Below, piece after piece: positions 41,248 through 46,758 of a stretch of DNA of 46,758 nucleotides. Made by a program: the position numbers and the translations under genes. The notes under the pieces are model-generated. The model saw only the letters and a list, made by a program, of their open reading frames with translations, was not told the origin of the DNA and did no database searches. Position 1 is the first letter of the stretch; each line of letters starts with the position of its first letter. This DNA is from Ruminococcaceae bacterium UBA5891 (GTDB taxonomy: Bacteria; Bacillota; Clostridia; Oscillospirales; Acutalibacteraceae), in NCBI GenBank assembly GCA_002431945.1, contig DJET01000035.1:12716-59473 (forward strand). Reading direction: 5' to 3'.

Positions 41248-42384
41248 TTATAGCATTTCGTAACAGCCGCCGGGTAAGGAGCGTATTAAAAGCTCTACCT
41301 CAAGCTCGGTAAGAGCCGATAATATCTCGCCCGCGCCAAGCCCCGTATCCTTTATCTCCTCCGGATAAAATTTATGCTTATCTAAATGATTATATACTAT
41401 TTTCGCATTTTTTGAAAGGGTTTCATTTGATAAATTTTTGTGAACAGGCTCTTTCTCTTTTTTATCTGCGGTGCCGGCTTGAGCGCTGTATGCCCGCTTA
41501 ACATCTATTTTATCGGGAAAACGCGGTATATATTCGTTGAAAATGTCAGACATATCGATAAGCGGCTTTGCCCCGTCGCGCAAAAGCGCGTTAGAGCCCT
41601 TAAACTCCGCCTTTTCCACATCGCCCGGTATAACAAAAACATCTTTACCCTGTTCTGCTGCGTGGCGTGCCGTTATAAGCGCTCCGCTTTTAACTCCCGC
41701 CTCGATTACAACCGTACAAACCGAAAGAGCGGACATTATACGGTTTCTTACGGGAAAGGTATAGCGTGAAGCGCCGTAATGCGGCGGATATTCGCTTATA
41801 AGGCAACCGCTGCGGCTTACGCTTTCGCGAAGAGATGCGTTTTCCTGCAAATAGTCGCTTAAAATACCGCAGCCCATAACAAGCGCGGTAATACCGTCCG
41901 CCTTTAAAGCGCCCGAATGCGCGGCAGAGTCGCAGCCGAGCGCGCCGCCGCTTACAACCGTCATTCCCGATAACGCCAAACGCCTTGCAATGGAATACGA
42001 AGCCATTTTACCCTTTTCGGTAACCTTTCGCGGTCCCACAATGCAAACGGCAGGTATATTATCAAAGTCGGGCATAGTGCCCTTTACATACAAAAGCGCG
42101 GGCGCGTCGTCTGTAACCGAAAGGCAGTAAGGGTAATTTTTATCCCCGTAGCATATAATGTCAATTCCGTTTTCCTTACATTCTTCAAGCGTTTCAAGAG
42201 CAGCCGCGTTTTGCGAATTTTTAATACGCAAAAGCTCGTTTTTTGTAAAAATACCCGATTCGGCGCGTTCCTTATCGGAAGCTTTAAAAATATTTTCGGC
42301 ATTGCCGAAATATTCAAGCGCGCGCTTTGCCCTTATATTGCCTGCGCCCAAAGCATATCCTAAACGAATATAATATTCCGTCAT
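41248..42384 (-). CDS. dprA: DNA processing protein DprA
   Basis: The 378-residue protein has an N-terminal helical region, the Rossmann DprA core (VCIVGPRKVTEKGKMASY, VVSGGALGCDSAAHSGAL, SEYPPH and VIEAGVKSGALITARHAAEQGK) and a C-terminal winged helix. It loads RecA on incoming single strands during transformation. The ATG at 42384 overlaps the methyltransferase stop as ATGA; a GTG at 42399 is the only longer start. The comEC gene elsewhere in the window fits DNA uptake. Confidence 0.94.
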   Translation of the reverse strand: MTEYYIRLGYALGAGNIRAKRALEYFGNAENIFKASDKERAESGIFTKNELLRIKNSQNAAALETLEECKENGIDIICYGDKNYPYCLSVTDDAPALLYVKGTMPDFDNIPAVCIVGPRKVTEKGKMASYSIARRLALSGMTVVSGGALGCDSAAHSGALKADGITALVMGCGILSDYLQENASLRESVSRSGCLISEYPPHYGASRYTFPVRNRIMSALSVCTVVIEAGVKSGALITARHAAEQGKDVFVIPGDVEKAEFKGSNALLRDGAKPLIDMSDIFNEYIPRFPDKIDVKRAYSAQAGTADKKEKEPVHKNLSNETLSKNAKIVYNHLDKHKFYPEEIKDTGLGAGEILSALTELEVELLIRSLPGGCYEML

Positions 42385-43163
42385 TTCATCATTTCCCACA
42401 TTGCTATTGCGGCTGCCGCCGCCGCGTTAAGCGATTCGGCTCTGCCTGTCATAGGTATGGTAACCAAAACGTCCGCCGATTGCTTTGCACTGTCGGTAAG
42501 GCCGTTAGCCTCGTTTCCTATCATAACCACCGAACCGTTTTCAAAGCTCTGCTCCTTTATGCTTTCGGCGGTTTTATCAACAACGCAGGCATAGCGCTTA
42601 AGACCTGTGCTTTTAAGCGTTTCGGCAAAGCTTTCGGTAACAAAAACGGGCACACGCAAAAGCGTTCCCATAGAGGCGCGAAGCGCTTTAGGGGAATACG
42701 GGTCGCACCCGTCCGACGAAAGTATGATGCCGTTTACCCCAAGCGCCTCGGCAGTTCTTGAAACCGCGCCCAGATTAGAGGGGTCCGCCACATTTTCAAG
42801 CGCTATGTATTTGCCGTTTTTATCTATACCGTAAGAGCCGAGCGCCGGCATTTTTGCAACCGCTATTATGCCCTGCGGCGTTTTTGTATCGCTTATTTTT
42901 TTAAAAAGCGAATCGGGAATTTTATAGCACTCGTCTGATATTAAAGAAAATTTTTCTGTATCGGCGGCATACTTTTCCGCCGCCGCGTCGGAAACTATCA
43001 GTTTATCAAACCTGATTCCGTTGTCGCACGCGTCCTTGCATATACGCAGCCCCTCAAGAACAAAAAGGCCGTTGCGTTTACGCTTTTCAGACGATACCTG
43101 CAAGGCGGCAACAAGCTTGATAAGCGGATTTTCGCGACTTGTAATTATATTAAAAGTCCTCAT
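42381..43163 (-). CDS. TrmH/SpoU-family RNA 2'-O-methyltransferase
   Basis: The 260-residue protein has an N-terminal substrate-binding domain and the SPOUT knot, with motifs YIALENVADPSNLGAVSRTA, VMIGNEANGL and MTGRAESLNAAAAAAI. The target RNA is unknown; the domain set resembles 23S rRNA methyltransferases such as the RlmB/TsnR group. The ATG at 43163 follows AAGGAG by about 7 nt. It is the first gene of the long run to leuS, after the rplT terminator. Confidence 0.9.
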   Translation of the reverse strand: MRTFNIITSRENPLIKLVAALQVSSEKRKRNGLFVLEGLRICKDACDNGIRFDKLIVSDAAAEKYAADTEKFSLISDECYKIPDSLFKKISDTKTPQGIIAVAKMPALGSYGIDKNGKYIALENVADPSNLGAVSRTAEALGVNGIILSSDGCDPYSPKALRASMGTLLRVPVFVTESFAETLKSTGLKRYACVVDKTAESIKEQSFENGSVVMIGNEANGLTDSAKQSADVLVTIPMTGRAESLNAAAAAAIAMWEMMK

Positions 43164-43190
43164 ATCAGCGCTCCTTAAAAAATACAAAGT

Positions 43191-43215
43191 CGCCCGAAGT
43201 TTAAAACCTCGGGCG
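43191..43215 (-). terminator. Hairpin after rplT
   Basis: CGCCCGAGG pairs with CTTCGGGCG (one G-U pair) around a 7-nt loop, 7 nt after the rplT stop. An interrupted T run follows, so read-through into the 15-gene run is plausible. Confidence 0.7.
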
Positions 43216-43222
43216 AAAAAAA

Positions 43223-43582
43223 TTACTTTTCGAGAGCCTTATTTGCGGCTTTAACAAGAGTTGCAAAGCCGGCGGCGTCGTTTACCGCAAGGTCGGCAAG
43301 CATTTTACGGTTGATCTGAATTCCGGCTTTATTAAGACCGTTAATAAAGGTGGAATAATTGATACCGTTCATTTTGCAGGCAGCTGAAATTCTGGTAATC
43401 CAAAGGCGACGGAAATCGCGCTTTTTCTGTCTGCGGCCGATGTATGCATAGTTGCCGGATTTCATTACGGCTTCTTTAGCTGTTTTAAAAAGCTTTGATT
43501 TTGCGCCGAAATAACCCTTTGCAAGCTTTAAAGTTTTATTTCTTCTTTTGCGTGTTGCCAACGCACCCTTAACACGTGCCAT
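43223..43582 (-). CDS. rplT: 50S ribosomal protein L20
   Basis: The 119-residue protein is complete, from MARVKGALATRKRRNKTLKLAKG to the usual alanine-rich end. It has KDFRRLWITRISAACK-like residues (RDFRRLWITRISAACKMNG) and SRFING-type residues (YSTFINGLNKAGI). It is needed for 50S assembly and represses its own operon in Firmicutes by binding the leader. GGAGG lies upstream. Confidence 0.97.
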   Translation of the reverse strand: MARVKGALATRKRRNKTLKLAKGYFGAKSKLFKTAKEAVMKSGNYAYIGRRQKKRDFRRLWITRISAACKMNGINYSTFINGLNKAGIQINRKMLADLAVNDAAGFATLVKAANKALEK

Positions 43583-43610
43583 GTCTTATACCTCCACTAT
43601 AAACCGTTCC

Positions 43611-43808
43611 TTATTTATAAGGAATCATTTTCTTGATCTTAGCTACGTTGGTTACGTCTGCGGTAACAACTTTGCGAAGATTTCTTTTACGTTTGGTTGT
43701 CTTCTTGTTGAGAATGTGCGACTTGAAAGCATGAGCACGTTTAACCTTACCGGTTTTAGTGAGCTTAAAGCGCTTTTTTGCGCCGCTGTGAGTTTTGATC
43801 TTAGGCAT
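43611..43808 (-). CDS. rpmI: 50S ribosomal protein L35
   Basis: The 65-residue protein begins MPKIKTHSGAKKRFKLTKTG and is strongly basic, the full L35 pattern. It lies between infC and rplT, with GGAGG upstream. Confidence 0.97.
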   Translation of the reverse strand: MPKIKTHSGAKKRFKLTKTGKVKRAHAFKSHILNKKTTKRKRNLRKVVTADVTNVAKIKKMIPYK

Positions 43809-43840
43809 TGTAAGTCCTCCCTAATAAAATTCAACTGCTG

Positions 43841-44359
43841 TTATTTACCCGATTTAGGGGCTAAAAACATCAGCATATTTCTGCCTTCCATTTTTGCCGG
43901 TTTTTCAACAGAACCGTGCTCCGCGCAATACTCGGCAAAACGCTTCATGGTATCAAGACCTATTTCGGGGTGGCCGAGCTCTCTGCCCCTGAAACGGATA
44001 GAAACCTTAACCTTGTTGCCCTCGTCAAGAAAACGCATTGCGTGTTTTCCCTTTGTCTCGAAATCGTGAACGTCTATACTGAGTCCCAAACGTATTTCCT
44101 TGATCTCAACCGTTTTTTGGTTTTTCTTTGCCTCTTTTTCACGCTTTGCCTGTTCAAAACGGTATTTGCCGTAATCCATTATTTTGCAAACGGGCGGCTG
44201 AGCGTTAGGCGAAATGCAAACCAGATCAAGATCTGCCGCATAGGCGGCTTCAAGCGCCTTTGCAACCGGCATAATGCCGAGCTGGGAACCGTCTGACCCG
44301 ATAGTACGAACCTCTTTAAACCTTATGTTTTCATTGATGGAAAGCTCTTTGCTGCTGAT
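43841..44359 (-). CDS. infC: Translation initiation factor IF-3 (ATC start)
   Basis: The 172-residue product includes the N-terminal domain ISSKELSINENIRFKEV and the C-terminal domain ending MFLAPKSGK. A start limited to ATG, GTG or TTG gives only 143 residues from 44272 and removes half of the N-domain. The frame is open upstream to an ATC at 44359, placed 8 nt after GGAGGT; another ATC at 44365 is too close to the site. No canonical start exists in this frame there. Non-canonical AUU/AUC/AUA starts are a known hallmark of infC and allow IF-3 to limit its own synthesis. Confidence 0.9.
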   Translation of the reverse strand: MSSKELSINENIRFKEVRTIGSDGSQLGIMPVAKALEAAYAADLDLVCISPNAQPPVCKIMDYGKYRFEQAKREKEAKKNQKTVEIKEIRLGLSIDVHDFETKGKHAMRFLDEGNKVKVSIRFRGRELGHPEIGLDTMKRFAEYCAEHGSVEKPAKMEGRNMLMFLAPKSGK

Positions 44360-44423
44360 GTTGATGCACCTCCGTATTTCGTGTTGCAGCAGAACTGCAT
44401 AACTGCAATTCTTTAATTAAAAA

Positions 44424-44446
44424 GCGCGGACGAAATTCGCCCGCGC
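44424..44446 (-). promoter_or_regulatory. infC leader attenuator (L20-leader type)
   Basis: In the minus-strand transcript GCGCGGGCGA pairs with TCGTCCGCGC (one G-U) and is followed by TTTTTAATT, a rho-independent terminator about 65 nt before infC. An upstream TTTTTCGTC (44514-44522) copies part of the 3' arm and could pair with the 5' arm instead, giving an antiterminator. In Bacillus, L20 binding to the leader promotes such termination. The exact binding site was not identified. Confidence 0.7.
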
Positions 44447-44545
44447 ATAAAAACACCAAACAATAAATGCCTGAATTTTTATTAACCCTTCAGCCCGATT
44501 GCCGACAGGGTGAGACGAAAAACGTACTGCTTCTTTGTATCATCA

Positions 44546-44573
44546 ATTATATCACGGTATTTTATTTTGTCAA
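44546..44573 (-). promoter_or_regulatory. Promoter of infC-rpmI-rplT
   Basis: On the minus strand TTGACA (44568-44573) and TATAAT (44546-44551), both perfect, are separated by 16 nt. The -35 box lies inside the end of metK. The resulting leader is about 180 nt. Confidence 0.85.
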
Positions 44574-45746
44574 GTATTTTTTTAAATTTTCGGCTTTATC
44601 GGTCTTTTCCCAGCTTAAATCAAGATCCGTTCTGCCCATATGGCCGTATGCCGAAAGCTCCTTGTAAATCGGTTTTCTTAAATCAAGCTTGTCTATTATC
44701 GCAGAGGGGCGCAGATCAAATACTGCGTTTACAGCCTCGGCAATTTTTTCATCGTCGTATTTGCCGGTGCCGAAGGTGTCCACCATAACCGACACGGGGT
44801 GCGCCACGCCTATGGCATACGCTAACTGAACCTCGCACTTAGAGGCAATTTTTGCCGCCACAATATTTTTTGCAACGTAACGCGCGGCGTATGCGGCGCT
44901 GCGGTCTACCTTTGTGGGATCCTTGCCCGAAAATGCGCCGCCGCCGTGGCGCGCATAGCCGCCGTAGGTATCAACGATTATTTTTCTTCCCGTAAGCCCC
45001 GTATCTCCCTGCGGACCGCCCACAACAAAACGTCCCGTGGGGTTGATATATATTTTTGTGTCACTGTCTAAAAGCTTTGCGGGAACGGTAGCCTTTATAA
45101 CCTTTTCAAGTATATCGGATCTGAGCGTATCAAGGCTTATATCCGCGCTGTGCTGCGAGGATACTACCACTGCGTCCACGCGCACGGGTTTTCCGCCGTC
45201 GTACTCAACGGTAACCTGCGTTTTTCCGTCCGGTCTTAAATAGGAAAGCTCGCCGCTTTTGCGTACCTCGGTAAGCTTTTTTGCCATTTTGTGCGCAAGG
45301 GATATCGGCAGCGGCATAAGCTCCGGCGTATCGTCGCACGCATAACCGAACATCATACCCTGATCGCCCGCGCCGTTAAGGTTATATATATCCTCCTCGC
45401 CCTCTTTATATTCAAGCGAGCTGTCAACGCCCATGGCAATATCGGGCGATTGCTTATCAATTGCCGTCATAACCGCACAGGTGTTTCCGTCAAATCCGGC
45501 GGAGGGACTGTCATAGCCTATCTCGCACACAACGTCGCGCGCTATCTGCGGAATATCAACGTAACATTCAGTCGTTATTTCGCCCATTACGGTAATACTG
45601 CCTGTTGTGCAGAAGGTTTCGCAGGCAACGCGGGCTTTAGAGTCGTTTTTTAAAATTTCGTCCAAAATAGCGTCGGATATACGGTCGCACACCTTATCGG
45701 GGTGACCCTCTGTTACCGATTCGGACGTGAAAAGCATTTTTGACAT
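44562..45746 (-). CDS. metK: S-adenosylmethionine synthetase
   Basis: The 394-residue protein makes SAM from methionine and ATP. Motifs are FTSESVTEGHPDK, GDQGMMFGYACDD, GGPQGDTGLTGRK and GGGAFSGKDPTKVDRSAAY. Length is normal. ATG at 45746 is used because AAAGGAAG lies about 6 nt upstream; the frame extends to 45764. A SAM-I riboswitch with its own terminator lies just upstream, so the gene is feedback-controlled by its product. Confidence 0.97.
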   Translation of the reverse strand: MSKMLFTSESVTEGHPDKVCDRISDAILDEILKNDSKARVACETFCTTGSITVMGEITTECYVDIPQIARDVVCEIGYDSPSAGFDGNTCAVMTAIDKQSPDIAMGVDSSLEYKEGEEDIYNLNGAGDQGMMFGYACDDTPELMPLPISLAHKMAKKLTEVRKSGELSYLRPDGKTQVTVEYDGGKPVRVDAVVVSSQHSADISLDTLRSDILEKVIKATVPAKLLDSDTKIYINPTGRFVVGGPQGDTGLTGRKIIVDTYGGYARHGGGAFSGKDPTKVDRSAAYAARYVAKNIVAAKIASKCEVQLAYAIGVAHPVSVMVDTFGTGKYDDEKIAEAVNAVFDLRPSAIIDKLDLRKPIYKELSAYGHMGRTDLDLSWEKTDKAENLKKYLTK

Positions 45747-45771
45747 ACTGTACTTCCTTTCCAAAATAAAA

Positions 45772-45792
45772 ACCGCCCCGAAAAAGAGCGGT
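45772..45792 (-). terminator. Riboswitch expression-platform terminator
   Basis: ACCGCTC pairs with GGGCGGT in the minus-strand transcript, followed by TTTTTATTTT. It sits between the SAM aptamer and metK, so SAM binding should favour termination. Confidence 0.8.
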
Positions 45793-45799
45793 GTAAAAC

Positions 45800-45893
45800 C
45801 TCATCTTTCGGATAATCCGCCGGAATTGGCACCTTGAAATAAATCAGGTTGCCGGGCTTCGCAGGGCCGGTCCCCTCCGCCACTCTTGATAAG
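45800..45893 (-). ncRNA. SAM-I riboswitch (S-box) upstream of metK
   Basis: The minus-strand transcript has the S-box core in order: CTTATCAAGAGTGGCGGAGG, then GACCGGCCCTGCGAAGCC, CGGCAACC, AAGGTGCCAATTCC and closing GATGAG. P1 pairs CTTATC with GATGAG (with a G-U). It senses SAM and switches off metK when SAM is plentiful. Confidence 0.95.
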
Positions 45894-45915
45894 GACTGTA
45901 TTCAGTTCATTTATT

Positions 45916-45943
45916 ATTTTAACATATAAACTTAATTTGTCAA
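45916..45943 (-). promoter_or_regulatory. Promoter of the S-box/metK transcript
   Basis: On the minus strand TTGACA (45938-45943) and TAAAAT (45916-45921) are separated by 16 nt, with TG just upstream of the -10. Confidence 0.65.
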
Positions 45944-45969
45944 CAGTAAATTTAAGGCAATATAAGTAA

Positions 45970-46212
45970 CTATTTTTTAAATAAAACCTCAATCGGAACA
46001 TTTAACGCCTTTGAAATATAATAAACCTCTTTATCGGTTGAAATTCTTAACTGTCCCTCAAGCTTTGAATAGCTTGTAGGGTTTATATCAAGCCCCATAG
46101 TCTGAAGCCTTGCAATAAAATCCTTTTGCTTTATCCCCTTTTCCTTTCGCAAGCGCTCAACATTTTCGCCTATCATATTACAGGTTCCGTATTCGCTTTT
46201 TCTGAGTTTCAT
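45970..46212 (-). CDS. XRE-family HTH regulator
   Basis: The 80-residue protein is essentially a lone Cro/CI-type helix-turn-helix: NVERLRKEKGIKQKDFIARL, then a recognition helix near NPTSYSKLEGQ, then KEVYYISKALNVPIEVLF. No ligand or dimerisation domain is added. ATG at 46212 has GGTGAT close upstream; ATG at 46176 (MIGENVERL) is a plausible shorter start. It faces a strong promoter with a palindrome in its spacer, so it probably represses that promoter and perhaps itself. Confidence 0.85.
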   Translation of the reverse strand: MKLRKSEYGTCNMIGENVERLRKEKGIKQKDFIARLQTMGLDINPTSYSKLEGQLRISTDKEVYYISKALNVPIEVLFKK

Positions 46213-46257
46213 ATAATCACCGATAATATTTTTTAATAATTATAAGGTGAATATTCC

Positions 46258-46286
46258 TTGACATAATTCCGTTACGGAATTATAAT
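46258..46286 (+). promoter_or_regulatory. Perfect consensus promoter with operator in the spacer
   Basis: TTGACA (46258-46263) and TATAAT (46281-46286) are separated by exactly 17 nt. The spacer is almost wholly a palindrome (46263-46283; arms ATAATTCCGT and ACGGAATTAT around one T). A repressor bound there would block polymerase. An extra half-site ACGGAA lies at 46298-46303. Transcription would run into the SLOG fragment. Confidence 0.85.
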
Positions 46287-46323
46287 TTAATTATAATACG
46301 GAACTTTATCGCACAAAATAAAG

Positions 46324-46509
46324 TTGACCGAGTTTTTGCCCGAATATAAAAAATACAGCCGTTCGGCACCGCTTAAACGCAATTTGCAAATTATAGCCTA
46401 TGCCGACGAGGTATTGGCATTTTGGGACGGCGAATCGCACGGCACAAAATATGTTATAGAAAACTGCAAAAAGCAGAATAAGCAAGTTAAAATTTTTAAG
46501 AAAATATAA
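46324..46509 (+). pseudogene. Truncated SLOG (DUF2493-like) fragment
   Basis: The 61 residues from a TTG match, as I recall the family, the C-terminal half of small Clostridial SLOG-domain proteins: EFLPEYKKYSRSAPLKRN, ADEVLAFWDGESHGTKYVI, KKQNKQVKIF. The N-terminal half with the glycine-rich GGxxGxD loop is missing. In-frame codons just before the TTG (IK) still look like the family sequence, so the TTG is unlikely to be a native start and the 5' part appears deleted. There is no ribosome binding site. A perfect promoter lies 38 nt upstream. It could instead be a short expressed protein. Confidence 0.6.
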
Positions 46510-46510
46510 A

Positions 46511-46758
46511 ACGACTTGTCACTCGCAATGACAGGTAAACGAAAGTATAACCGCACGCCACAAGTATTCGCAATAACTAAATTGTGTGTCATTCTGAGTG
46601 CAAAGCACGAAAGAATCCGCCTCCTTTAAAAAGAGAAACGGATTGCCGCGCACCTAACGGCGGTCTCGCCTGCCGGCTCGGTCGGTGCTTCTGCTCCGCA
46701 GAGGTGTCCACCGGACACCCGCACCTTCGCAATGACGAAAATGGAAGAACGGATTGCT
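46511..46758. repeat. Cluster of dispersed intergenic repeats
   Basis: This gene-free end holds repeated motifs. CTCGCAATGACAGG is at about 46524. TGTGTCATTCTGAGTGCAAAG and AAAGAATCCGCCTCC follow (about 46585-46624). A unit runs from AACGGATTGCC (46637) to CGCAATGACG (46729-46737), with two inner hairpins: TCTGC/GCAGA at 46690-46702 and GGTGTCC/GGACACC at 46703-46719. A new AACGGATTGC begins at 46748. A related short copy lies at 18293-18327. No transposase is present. Confidence 0.65.

Noticed and set aside
46511..46758. Repeats at the right end as a CRISPR array
   Set aside because: The units differ in length and carry internal hairpins; there are no regular spacers and no cas genes.
1..46758. 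tRNA, rRNA, T-box or prophage genes
   Set aside because: No cloverleaf, rRNA segment, T-box core or phage structural gene could be recognised in the intergenic stretches, all of which are under 300 nt.

Overview
The window is 46.8 kb of chromosomal DNA from a low-to-mid GC, endospore-forming member of the Bacillota, class Clostridia. An Oscillospirales-like gut anaerobe is my inference, not something the sequence proves. The grounds are an intact sigK with a hydrophobic pro-sequence, type III glutamine synthetase, an FeFe-hydrogenase-like cluster, S-box and infC leader controls, consensus SigA promoters (TTGACA/TATAAT), strong GGAGG ribosome binding sites, and many TTG/GTG starts. Almost everything is core chromosome and mostly lies on the minus strand. 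I see no prophage, integron, CRISPR array, rRNA or tRNA.

Layout from left to right. (1) 10-2585, minus: a redox cluster of a NuoE-like ferredoxin subunit, a DRTGG protein, an RsbW-like ATPase and an FeFe-hydrogenase-like protein, continuing off the left edge. (2) 2838-4322, plus: an orphan family-5 solute-binding lipoprotein with its own promoter, closed by a 42-bp perfect palindrome. (3) 4371-9980, minus: an overlapping operon of comEC, holA, a Toprim/RNase M5-like gene, a WYL regulator and DUF1846. (4) 10107-11988, plus: a short-chain dehydrogenase, a HAD 5'-nucleotidase and an aminoacyl-tRNA deacylase. (5) 12000-15440, minus: an ECF sigma factor, a membrane anti-sigma factor and a membrane-anchored beta-propeller protein, preceded by sigK (15502-16182). 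(6) htpG (plus), with a perfect CIRCE operator between it and sigK. (7) 18389-25099, minus: yqeG, an endonuclease IV-like gene, a P-type ATPase with altered catalytic motifs, an unknown membrane protein and glnN. rpsU and secG follow, each with its own promoter. (8) 25797-43163, minus: a nearly gapless 15-gene run for translation, secretion, chromosome and NAD housekeeping (trmH-like, dprA, topA, trmFO, plsX, rnc, radical SAM, smc, ftsY, rdgB, yhbY, nadD, yqeK, rsfS, leuS). (9) 43223-44359: infC-rpmI-rplT with a leader attenuator. (10) metK under a SAM-I riboswitch. (11) The right end holds an XRE regulator facing a perfect promoter with a palindromic operator in its spacer, which drives a truncated SLOG-family fragment. 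After it come dispersed repeats.

The points most worth following up are four. First, the P-type ATPase keeps its ion-binding residues but carries substitutions at three catalytic loops. Second, a secreted propeller protein sits inside an ECF sigma/anti-sigma operon. Third, the CIRCE element lies between sigK and htpG. Fourth, the XRE/operator/SLOG-remnant arrangement looks like the residue of a small regulated module. I found no complete novel multi-gene defence or biosynthetic system. Family assignments come from recognising motifs in the translated sequence; no database search was run.
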